DNA of 51,417 nt from Bacillota bacterium. GTDB taxonomy: Bacteria > Bacillota_I > Bacilli_A > Izemoplasmatales > UBA1188. Under the pieces are notes generated by a model that saw only the letters and a program-made list of their open reading frames with translations, made no database searches and was not told the origin of the DNA. The stretch covers positions 1-51,417 of the forward strand of contig JAEYPN010000020.1 of NCBI GenBank assembly GCA_023410715.1. The letters run 5' to 3'. Each line of letters starts with the position of its first letter. Position 1 is the first letter of the stretch. Both the position numbers and the translations under genes were made by a program. Shown here one piece after another: positions 1 to 6,512 of this stretch.

Positions 1-107
1 GTATCATAATAAAAGGATTCATGGTTCGTTAAATTATAGAACCCCTAATCAAACATATAAAAATTACCTTCTAAGCTTTCAATAAAAAGTCTAACATTTT
101 GTGTCTA
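1..107 (+). mobile_element. 3' end of an IS3-family element (OrfB C-terminus and right inverted repeat)
   Basis: Reading from base 2, 27 codons end at TAA (83-85). They contain HNKRIHGSLNYRTP, the typical C-terminus of IS3/IS150-group DDE transposases. The right terminal repeat follows at 90-107 (TCTAACATTTTGTGTCTA). Its reverse complement matches the left repeat of the IS3 element at the right edge (50604-50621, TAGACACATTTAGTTAGA) at about 14 of 18 positions. The 5' part of the element lies outside the window. The family is seen in the sequence. That both edge fragments are copies of one IS type is inference. Confidence 0.8.
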
Positions 108-108
108 A

Positions 109-127
109 AAACTTGACCTAGGTCCAG
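109..127 (+). repeat. 19-nt repeat AAACTTGACCTAGGTCCAG, copy 1
   Basis: It lies directly outside the IS3 right end. It is 17/19 identical to 1724-1742, the point where the serine recombinase is cut off, and about 15/19 identical to 48862-48880. Its core GACCTAGGTC is a perfect palindrome. It could be the end or target of another mobile element; no function is assigned. Confidence 0.5.
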
Positions 128-279
128 TCTATATATTATTTTATAATGATATTGTCTAAGGTTAACATTAGATATATTCATGAATAAAAATCTTAAACTT
201 ATCAAAAAAGTATGTTTTTTTCATACTCCTTTAATGCTACCCATATTCAATCATCCTAATACTACAATATCAAAATCTA

Positions 280-360
280 ATTTGGTGCCATCGTTTAGAT
301 CTCTTTTGTAACGTGGCATTACTAATAGCCACGTTATCGCGGACTAAACGTATACCAAAT
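280..360. other. Three-stem stacked hairpin of unknown function
   Basis: Three perfect stems nest around one axis: ATTTGGT 280-286 with ACCAAAT 354-360, CGTTTAG 292-298 with CTAAACG 344-350, and AACGTGGC 310-317 with GCCACGTT 328-335, closing a 10-base loop. Internal loops separate them. No T-run follows, so it is not a simple terminator. It sits in about 275 bp with no gene, between an IS3 end and an XRE regulator gene. It may be a structured RNA, a single-strand origin or transfer site, or a recombination site. The folding is seen; any role is inference. Confidence 0.6.
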
Positions 361-404
361 GCTATTAATATAGAAGTTGCATTTGAATTGGAATGAGCAC
401 CATT

Positions 405-448
405 GAAGTCAAAAAAGAAGAAACTTAATTCTTCTTGGGTTTGACTTC
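405..448 (-). terminator. Hairpin at the 3' end of the XRE regulator gene
   Basis: The outer stem GAAGTCAAA 405-413 pairs with TTTGACTTC 440-448. The inner stem AGAAGAA 416-422 pairs with TTCTTCT 429-435. On the minus strand the inner stem is followed by a T-run, and the regulator's stop codon (425-427) lies in the loop, so it can act as that gene's terminator. Confidence 0.5.
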
Positions 449-802
449 TATTAACTTGATATTTCCATGAATGAAATCAATATTATATTCATCAGGCAAC
501 ACTAATAATCTTTGCTTATTTTCATACTTGATAAAACCTAGTTCTTTATACTTTAAAAAGTTCTCTCTAGTCAAGGAATAAGTATTATTAAAGTATTTCA
601 CATAAATTCCTTCATCACTTAAAACATTAAAGTAATCAGAACTTACTTAAGATAATTTACAAAATAAAGCGACTTTTTCCGTATCAATATCACTTGTTCC
701 TTTTTCAATATAGTAAATAACGTTTCTACCTAATCCAAGTAATTCCTCAAAATCACGAATCGAAAAATTAAATTTATTTCTTAATTCTTTAAGTCTATTC
801 AT
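425..802 (-). pseudogene. XRE/Cro-type HTH regulator with an in-frame stop
   Basis: The start is the ATG at 802, chosen for its AAAGGTGAT ribosome binding site. The first 50 residues are a Cro/XRE helix-turn-helix (LKELRNKFNFSIRDFEELLG, then NVIYYIEKG). After CKLS there is a TAA. The same frame then continues for about 74 codons (VSSDYFNVLSDEGIYVKYF and on) to TAA at 425-427. An undamaged gene would encode about 125 residues. The single nonsense codon suggests recent inactivation, although the N-terminal HTH piece could still be made and bind DNA. A palindromic operator lies upstream at 855-875. XRE-type regulators of integrative elements commonly repress their own promoter; that role here is inference. 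Confidence 0.7.
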
Positions 803-823
803 ATAATCACCTTTGATGATACT

Positions 824-851
824 ATTATATCTCAATAAGCAAAAAAGTCAA
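824..851 (-). promoter_or_regulatory. Promoter of the XRE regulator gene
   Basis: On the minus strand, a -35 TTGACT (846-851) and a -10 TATAAT (824-829) are 16 bp apart. They lie about 20-50 bp upstream of the ATG at 802. Confidence 0.65.
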
Positions 852-854
852 AAA

Positions 855-875
855 ATGTCACAAAAATTGTGACAT
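855..875. promoter_or_regulatory. Perfect palindromic operator between divergent genes
   Basis: ATGTCACAA and TTGTGACAT are separated by AAA, forming a perfect 9-bp inverted repeat. It lies beside the -35 of the leftward XRE gene and overlaps a CATAAT-like -10 for the rightward ORF. This is the expected geometry for a divergent, self-controlled repressor site. Binding itself is inferred. Confidence 0.6.
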
Positions 876-915
876 AATAGTACAACTACGTAATAAGTGA
901 TAAAAGGAGAGTGCT

Positions 916-1224
916 CTGAAAAATAAAAAGCCAGTTGAAACAATCGAGAGTAGAATAACTAACCCTGAAAAGTTAAGAGTTTTAAATGAAGCTAAAAGGA
1001 TAATAGAATTTAAGAAGATTATAACTTCTGAAATTAAGGAAAAACTTATCGAATTATGATTTAAGGAAGTGGCTATTGGTTGTAAGAATGAACATAAGAT
1101 CACCAGCAAACAAGTGAAGATTAATTTTCATGGATTTAATATTGCAATTGGATTATCACCAGTTGCTATTAGTTATGGATGTGGAAGAAGATATAAAGCA
1201 ATGGTGATAAAGGTAAAAGAATAA
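916..1224 (+). pseudogene. Small unknown protein, damaged start and in-frame TGA
   Basis: A good ribosome binding site (AAAGGAGA, 903-910) is followed by CTG at 916 where an ATG is expected. The frame runs 102 codons to TAA (1222-1224) and is broken once by TGA at 1057-1059. The product would be charged and soluble (KKPVETIESRITNPEKLRVL and on), with a conserved-looking C-terminal half (NFHGFNIAIGLSPVAISYG). It is divergent from the XRE regulator and shares its operator, as in the control region of an integrative element. I do not recognise the family. Confidence 0.45.
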
Positions 1225-1239
1225 ATGGGGCATTAGTTA

Positions 1240-1731
1240 ATGATGATACAACATATATACAAAGCAGGAATCTATTGTAGGTTATCCAGTGATGATGGAA
1301 CATCAGGAGATAGTTCTAGTATACAGACTCAAAAATTAATGTTAGATAAGTATTGTAAGGAACAAGGTTTTACCATTTATGATTATTATATTGATGATGG
1401 TTATTCAGAATTAAATTTTGATAGAACAGCATTTAAAAGATTAATCGCAGATATTGAATCAGAAAAGATAAACTTAGTTATAATAAAAGATTTATCAGGA
1501 CTTGGTAGAGATTACTTAAAAACTGGTTATTATACTGAACAATACTTTCCTTTACATAATGTAAGATATATATCAGTTAATGATGGTGTAGATACATTAA
1601 TAGATAATAACGACATCGCACCGTTTAAAAATATTTTAAATGATATGTATGCTAAAAATTTATCTAGAAAAGTTAAATCAGCTAAAAGACAAAGAGCTTT
1701 AAATGGATTATTTATATCTGTTCAAACTTGA
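1240..1731 (+). pseudogene. Truncated large serine recombinase (TndX/Tn1549-like), catalytic domain only
   Basis: 163 residues match the N-terminal resolvase domain of large serine recombinases: YCRLSSDDG with the nucleophile Ser16, DSSSIQTQK, DDGYSELNFDR, and NDIAPFKNILNDMYAKNLSRKVK. Full-length members have about 500 residues or more, with a zinc ribbon and coiled coil; all of that is missing after ISVQT. In the conserved DLSRLGRDY motif the first Arg (equivalent to Arg68 of gamma-delta resolvase) is Gly87, from an apparent AGA to GGA change. The usual YSGLNF is YSELNF. The protein is therefore both truncated and catalytically impaired. The break coincides with the 19-nt repeat at 1724-1742. 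Confidence 0.85.
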
Positions 1732-1742
1732 CATAGGTCTAG
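1724..1742 (+). repeat. 19-nt repeat AAACTTGACATAGGTCTAG, copy 2
   Basis: It is 17/19 identical to 109-127 and in the same orientation. It sits exactly where the serine recombinase loses similarity to its family, so it may mark a recombination or deletion junction. Confidence 0.5.
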
Positions 1743-2362
1743 AACATTTGCAATTGTATAATGAGTTTAATGAGATACTTTCCAAATTAAGATTTTATAA
1801 AGATTAAGAGTATTTAAAAAAACGCACTTTAAAGTATTTTTCTTCATTATGTGATTATCATGTTAGAGAAGTATTAAATGATGCCAAAAAAGTAATAAAA
1901 AAAATATATGAAAAATATACAGATGCACCATTATTTTGGATTATATTACATTTAGATAAGTATCAAACATATTTGTTTGATAATAACAAAGAGTTTTATA
2001 TTTACAATTACCTTACTATAACTGAATTTCATACGCACTAGGAAGTTGAACAAGAAAACTATTATTCGATAGATTTTAACGAAGAAGTTAATAATAATTT
2101 AAAACAAATATTTAAAAATATTAAATTTGATATAAAAGGTAATTAACATTTAATTATTTTTACAAGAAAGAAAGAATACCTTCATTTTGTAAATATGTGT
2201 AAGAAATATAAAGAATCATTACCGTTAAATGATGTTAGAATTTCTGATACTGATAATATAATTAATTCTTTTTATCCTTTGGGAAGAGCATATTATATAA
2301 AGGTAGATGAATATCTTAGATATTCATTAATGAATGATATAATAAAATTTAATGGAGAATAA
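1727..2362 (+). pseudogene. Unknown accessory ORF with three in-frame stops
   Basis: One frame stays coding-like for 211 codons to TAA (2360-2362) and is broken only by TAA 1805, TAG 2039 and TAA 2144. Its 5' end is missing; it starts at the recombinase breakpoint. Visible stretches include YVREVL-like helical sequence, DAPLFWIILHLDKYQTYLF, and FYPLGRAYYIKVDEYLRYSL. I do not recognise the family. With no indel over 630 bp, the damage is by point mutation only. Confidence 0.5.
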
Positions 2363-2364
2363 TT

Positions 2365-2882
2365 ATGTATTACACATCTGAAAATGAGAACTATCGTAAA
2401 CATGGAATTGTAATTATTGAGGTGTATAATGAGACTTTAAGAACTACAGTTTATCATTATCGTAAACCAACACCTAGTGAACGAAAAGAAAAAAATTAAA
2501 CTATATTATTGATAATAGTGGTTTACTAAATAAAGTTAATTATTTATCTTCTATACTGGCGGTTAGTGATAGAACTATTCAAAAGATAATTAAAAAATTA
2601 GCTAATGAATGATTAATTAAAGTTGAACCTTGTTTTATAAATGGAAGACAATCAGGTAATAAAATTACTTATATAGGAACACATGGAATTAAAACTGGTA
2701 AGGAATTAACTTTAGAACTTTTATATGATGTTAATAATCCTTATGGATTTAGAAATTTTGATTAGGAAGATTATAAGTTACATCCGGATTTAGAAATGTA
2801 TGAAAGAATTAATCAATTAGTTGACTTAAGAATAAAGAAGGAAAAACTTAAAAATAAAAGAGAAGAATTCCTTTCAAAATAA
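2365..2882 (+). pseudogene. Helix-turn-helix accessory protein, frameshifted, two nonsense codons
   Basis: ATG 2365 opens MYYTSENENYRKHGIVIIEV and runs to SERKEKN and a TAA. At the A7 run 2489-2495 the reading shifts by one. It continues as NYIIDNSGLLNKVNYLSSIL with an HTH (ILAVSDRTIQKIIKKLANE), then a TGA (2610), LIKVEPCFINGRQSGNKITY, a TAG (2763), and an end at TAA 2880-2882. The HTH and a GLIKVE-like wing suggest a winged-helix DNA-binding or replication-initiator protein of an integrative element. By the family pattern the TGA probably replaced Gly (GGA), which argues against recoding of stops. Confidence 0.5.
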
Positions 2883-2954
2883 TTAAATATTAAGAACAAG
2901 GCTTGTTTAGTGATGATATGATATCTATTAAGTAGACAAATAAAAAATATATTT

Positions 2955-2991
2955 AAAAAGAAGCGTTTGGTTATAACAAACGCTTCTTTTC
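2955..2991. terminator. Bidirectional rho-independent terminator
   Basis: AAAAAGAAGCGTTTG pairs with CAAACGCTTCTTTTC around a 7-base loop, giving an 11-bp or longer stem with T-rich sequence on both sides. It separates the decayed mobile region from the core genes. Confidence 0.8.
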
Positions 2992-3010
2992 GTAAGATTT
3001 GAAAAAAACA

Positions 3011-3036
3011 AAAAAAGGAATTTCTTCCTTCTTTTT
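3011..3036 (-). terminator. Short terminator after the ferredoxin gene
   Basis: On the minus strand AAGGAA, a GAAA-type loop and TTCCTT are followed by a T-run. The stem is short, so the call is modest. Confidence 0.45.
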
Positions 3037-3204
3037 TTATTCTTCAATAATTGCTTGAACAGGGCATGCTTCTTGGCAAGTTCCGCAATCTATGCATTGA
3101 TCAGGATCAATTACATAAATGTCGCCCTCAGTAATACAATCAACAGGGCATGAAGCTTGGCAAGTACCACAGGCGATGCAAGTGTCAGTAATTTTTCTTG
3201 GCAT
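3037..3204 (-). CDS. 2x[4Fe-4S] ferredoxin, 55 residues
   Basis: A 55-residue protein with two CxxCxxCxxxCP clusters (CIACGTCQASCP at 9-20 and CIDCGTCQEACP at 37-48), each completing the other's iron-sulfur site as in clostridial ferredoxins. It is a soluble low-potential electron carrier. The start is fixed by AATTAGGAGG just upstream. It stands alone on the minus strand, between the mobile region and yneF. Its partner enzyme cannot be told from context. The iron-sulfur aldo/keto reductase at 34131 is one possible user, but that is speculation. Confidence 0.93.
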   Translation of the reverse strand: MPRKITDTCIACGTCQASCPVDCITEGDIYVIDPDQCIDCGTCQEACPVQAIIEE

Positions 3205-3489
3205 ACTATTCCTCCTAATTATTTTGAAACATTAATATTTTACAATAGTAAAAATAAAAAGTAAAGGGTATTGTTAAAAATAGTATGGTAAATCGACAAA
3301 TATTTTTATATCTTTATTATAATATGGAAGAAGGTGTGCTTTATTTTAATTTATTAAAATATAGATGGATTTTAAAATAATAAAAAACGAATAAAAAATA
3401 GTAAAAATTACTAATTATCATATTTTTTACTTGTAATTTGTAAAGTAATCTAGTAAAATATGATTATCATAAAATTAGGAGTTGATGAA

Positions 3490-3705
3490 ATGAAACTTTG
3501 GTTAGCAATCATATTAATTGTAGTTGCATTACTTGTTGGTTTAGTTGTAGGCTTCTTTGTTGCAAGAGCTTATTTAAAAAAATATTTAGAAAAGAATCCA
3601 CCAATCAATGAAGCGATGGTTAGAGCAATGATGAAACAAATGGGACGTACTCCATCAGAAAAACAAGTTCGTCAAGTTATGGCTTCAATGAAAAGTAATC
3701 AATAG
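3490..3705 (+). CDS. yneF: YneF-family (UPF0154) membrane protein
   Basis: 71 residues: one N-terminal transmembrane helix (residues 2-26, LWLAIILIVVALLVGLVVGF), then a basic turn and the family signature KKYLEKNPPINEAMVRAMMKQMGRTPSEKQVRQ. This matches UPF0154/YneF in length and layout. An ATG 30 bases upstream is possible, but TAGGAG at 3476-3481 lies 8 bases before the ATG at 3490, which decides the start. The function is unknown in the family. A strong terminator follows. Confidence 0.88.
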   Translation: MKLWLAIILIVVALLVGLVVGFFVARAYLKKYLEKNPPINEAMVRAMMKQMGRTPSEKQVRQVMASMKSNQ

Positions 3706-3712
3706 TGTTTTT

Positions 3713-3743
3713 AAAACTAGAGGAAAAACCTTTAGTTTTTTTT
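3713..3743 (+). terminator. Terminator of yneF
   Basis: AAAACTAGAGG pairs with CCTTTAGTTTT (one G-T pair) around AAAAA and is followed by a T-run. Confidence 0.8.
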
Positions 3744-3749
3744 ATTTTT

Positions 3750-3778
3750 TAAATAAAAAAGAATCAAAAATGATTCTT
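3750..3778 (-). terminator. Terminator of plsY
   Basis: On the minus strand AAGAATCA, TTTT and TGATTCTT form a perfect 8-bp stem followed by TTTTTTATTT, just after the plsY stop. Confidence 0.75.
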
Positions 3779-3783
3779 AATGT

Positions 3784-4398
3784 TTATTTCTTTTTGTTAA
3801 AGGAAAATTTATTCTCGGTATGTTTAATCAACCTGTAAATATTTGATCTATGTCTTATAATTATTAAAGACACAATTAATAAGATTAATAAGCAATCAAT
3901 AAGTAAATTAGGGTTAATGATTGTTTTTACTATCATAACAATTAAGGCAAATAAAGCTGTGACCATTGAACCCATACTTACATATTTAGTTATTACTAAA
4001 GTTAGAATAAAGACAGTTAATCCTGCTAATCCAAGTAAAGGATTATAAAAGAATAAGACCCCAAGTGATGTTGCGGCACCTTTTCCACCTTTAAATCCTA
4101 AGAAGATACTATAAATATGACCTAAGATTGCGGCCCCTCCAAAAATCAAAGGATTATCAAAACCAAAGACATTAATTCCTAATCTTTTACCAATTAGAAG
4201 CATTATGCCACCTTTTAAGTTGTCAAGAATAAAAACCGCCAAGGCTCCTAGTTTTCCACATGTTCTTAAGACGTTTGTTGTACCGGGATTTTTTGATCCA
4301 ACAGTCCTGATATCCTTCTTATAAAAGCACTTGCCAATTAGGACACTAAAGGGAATACTACCAACTATATAACATAAGATTAAATAGAATAATCCCAC
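3784..4398 (-). CDS. plsY: Acyl-phosphate:glycerol-3-phosphate acyltransferase PlsY
   Basis: PlsY moves an acyl group from acyl-phosphate to glycerol-3-phosphate, the first step of phospholipid synthesis, in the membrane. The three conserved motifs are present: GSIPFSVLIGK near the N-terminus, RTVGSKNPGTTNVLR with the catalytic-loop Ser, and GHIYSIFLGFKGGKGAATSLG. About five transmembrane helices and roughly 204 residues fit the family. The start has no ATG: TTG 4401 or GTG 4398. GTG is preferred because it is 6 bases from AGGTGG. It is divergent from parE-parC, an arrangement common in Bacillota. Confidence 0.95.
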   Translation of the reverse strand: MGLFYLILCYIVGSIPFSVLIGKCFYKKDIRTVGSKNPGTTNVLRTCGKLGALAVFILDNLKGGIMLLIGKRLGINVFGFDNPLIFGGAAILGHIYSIFLGFKGGKGAATSLGVLFFYNPLLGLAGLTVFILTLVITKYVSMGSMVTALFALIVMIVKTIINPNLLIDCLLILLIVSLIIIRHRSNIYRLIKHTENKFSFNKKK

Positions 4399-4518
4399 CA
4401 AATTACCACCTACCCAATAACATATTTAGAATTATAACAAAAGATATATAAAAATACTAGCAAAAAATGTTTTTTTTACATTTAAAATGATTTTATATTA
4501 AATTTAAGTTTTTTTTGA

Positions 4519-4524
4519 TATAAT
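4519..4524 (+). promoter_or_regulatory. -10 element of the parE-parC promoter
   Basis: TATAAT lies 41 bp before the parE ATG, inside a T-rich tract. The -35 is weak and I cannot place it. Confidence 0.5.
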
Positions 4525-4565
4525 CTTAAGTAGTTAAGACTTATTATGTATTAGAGGTGTATTAA

Positions 4566-6512
4566 ATGGTTAATGAAACATACGGAGCCGATTCGATTCA
4601 AATCCTTGAAGGACTTGAAGCTGTTCGTAAAAGACCAGGAATGTATATAGGTTCTACAGACTCAAGGGGACTACATCATTTAGTTTGGGAAATTGTTGAT
4701 AACGCAATAGATGAAGCCTTAGCAGGATATGCTAAAAATATTTCTGTAACAATAAAAGAAGACAACTCAATTTGTGTTGTTGATGATGGTAGGGGTGTGC
4801 CTGTTGGTCTACATAAATCAGGTTTAAATGCTTTAGATGTCGTTTTTACTGTTTTACATGCTGGTGGAAAGTTTGGACAAGAAGGTGGCTATAAGGTTGC
4901 GGGGGGACTTCATGGTGTTGGTGCATCAGTAGTTAATGCCTTATCAGAATGGATGATTGTTGAAGCATACCGTGATGGAAAAATATATTATCAAAAATAC
5001 GAAAACGGTGGTAAAAATTTTGGCAAGGTTCAAGTAATTGGCGAAACTAAAAAGACAGGAACAAAAGTATGGTTTAAACCTGATCATACAATTTTTTCAA
5101 CGACCTTATTTTTATACCAAACATTAGAAGAACGCTTAAGAGAAAGTGCCTTTTTAAATAAAGGATTAACGATAAATTTAATTGATGAAAGATCAAAACA
5201 AAAGACCAACTTTAATTATCAACATGGTATTAAAGAATTTGTTGCATTTTTAACTGAAAACAAAACACCTTTACATGATGTATGTTATTTTGAAGGTCAT
5301 CAAAACGAGATTGATGTTGAGGTTTCCTTATTATATACGAAAACTTATACAGAAAATATTTTATCCTTTGTTAATAATGTTTTAACCAAAGATGCAGGGA
5401 CGCATGAAGTTGGTTTTAAGACAGCTTTAACTAGGATTTTTAATGAGTTTGGGCGCAAGCTTAACATCTTAAAAGAAAAAGATGCTTCACTTGAAGGAAC
5501 TGATGTAAGAGAAGGATTAACTGCAGTAATTTCTGTTAAAATTCCTGAAAACATTTTGGAATTTGAAGGTCAAACTAAAAATAAACTTGGAACACCGATT
5601 GCAAAGTCGACAGTTGAAAATATTACTTATGAAAAATTAATGTATTTTTTTGCGGAAAATCCAAATATTACGCAAATGTTAATTCAAAAAGCTACGCAAG
5701 CAAGAAATGCGCGTGATGCAGCAAGACAAGCTCGCGATACAGCCCGTTTAATTAAGACTAAAACTAAAATGGAAACAAGTCTTTCTGGTAAATTATCACC
5801 TGCAAGTTCTAAAAATTCTGAGATAAATGAGCTTTATCTTGTCGAAGGTGATTCAGCTGGAGGAACTGCTAAACAAGGACGAGACAGAAAATATCAGGCC
5901 ATACTACCACTCCGTGGTAAAGTTTTAAACTCGGAAAAAGCCCGTATTGAAGAAGTACTTAAAAACGAAGAGTTTAATACTTTAATTCAAACAATTGGGG
6001 CTGGCTTAGGTCAGGATTTTGATATTAAAAAATCAAATTATAAAAAGATTATTATTATGACCGATGCTGATACCGACGGGGCCCATATTCAAATATTACT
6101 ATTAACATTCTTTTTTAGATACATGAGAAAATTAGTGGAAAATGGATGTATTTATATTGCCATGCCACCACTATATAAAATTTCTAAAAATGGTAAAAAG
6201 CCAGAAATAAGATATGCATGGAGCGAAGAAGAAAGAGAAAAAATAACCAAAGAATTTAAAAGTTATGATATTCAAAGATATAAAGGCTTAGGAGAAATGA
6301 ATGCTATTCAGCTTTGGGAGACAACTATGAATCCTGAAACTAGAACTTTAATTCAAGTTAGGATTGATGATTTAGCCGATGCTGAACAACGTGTTTCAAT
6401 ACTAATGGGTGATGATGTTGACCCTCGTCGTGAATGGATTGAAGCTAATGTGGTCTTTGAGGATAATGATGATTTCAAAGTAAAGGAGTTAGCTCATGAA
6501 GAAAACTATTAA
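4566..6512 (+). CDS. parE: DNA topoisomerase IV subunit B (ParE)
   Basis: This is the ATPase subunit of topoisomerase IV, which decatenates chromosomes with ParC. The GHKL ATPase motifs are EIVDNAIDE (Glu42, Asn46), DDGRGVPV and GGLHGVGASVVNALS. The transducer domain follows, then the TOPRIM metal site EGDSAGG (427-433) and DADTDG (500-505), and the C-terminal QRYKGLGEMN and MNPETRTL. The GRGVPVGLHKSG context, the 648-residue length and the neighbouring parC indicate ParE rather than GyrB. AGAGGTG precedes the ATG. The last 17 bases overlap parC. Confidence 0.97.
   Translation: MVNETYGADSIQILEGLEAVRKRPGMYIGSTDSRGLHHLVWEIVDNAIDEALAGYAKNISVTIKEDNSICVVDDGRGVPVGLHKSGLNALDVVFTVLHAGGKFGQEGGYKVAGGLHGVGASVVNALSEWMIVEAYRDGKIYYQKYENGGKNFGKVQVIGETKKTGTKVWFKPDHTIFSTTLFLYQTLEERLRESAFLNKGLTINLIDERSKQKTNFNYQHGIKEFVAFLTENKTPLHDVCYFEGHQNEIDVEVSLLYTKTYTENILSFVNNVLTKDAGTHEVGFKTALTRIFNEFGRKLNILKEKDASLEGTDVREGLTAVISVKIPENILEFEGQTKNKLGTPIAKSTVENITYEKLMYFFAENPNITQMLIQKATQARNARDAARQARDTARLIKTKTKMETSLSGKLSPASSKNSEINELYLVEGDSAGGTAKQGRDRKYQAILPLRGKVLNSEKARIEEVLKNEEFNTLIQTIGAGLGQDFDIKKSNYKKIIIMTDADTDGAHIQILLLTFFFRYMRKLVENGCIYIAMPPLYKISKNGKKPEIRYAWSEEEREKITKEFKSYDIQRYKGLGEMNAIQLWETTMNPETRTLIQVRIDDLADAEQRVSILMGDDVDPRREWIEANVVFEDNDDFKVKELAHEENY

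Noticed and set aside
280..360. Integron attC site.
   Set aside because: The arms carry GTTTAG and CTAAAC, but in the wrong order for RYYYAAC...GTTRRRY, and no tyrosine integrase is present.
858..1109. A leftward ORF of 83 codons over the broken rightward ORF.
   Set aside because: It has no ribosome binding site, its hydrophobic product is the antisense of a coding-like frame, and it overlaps the operator region.
425..2882. Stop codons read as amino acids (TAA/TAG as Gln, or TGA as Trp) in the accessory ORFs.
   Set aside because: Core genes use TAA, TAG and TGA as real stops, with ATGA overlaps at gcvPB/lpdA and thrB/thrR. The stops at 2610 and 2763 fit loss of Gly and of a non-Gln residue, frameshifts also occur, and all three stop codons appear. 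Decay is simpler.
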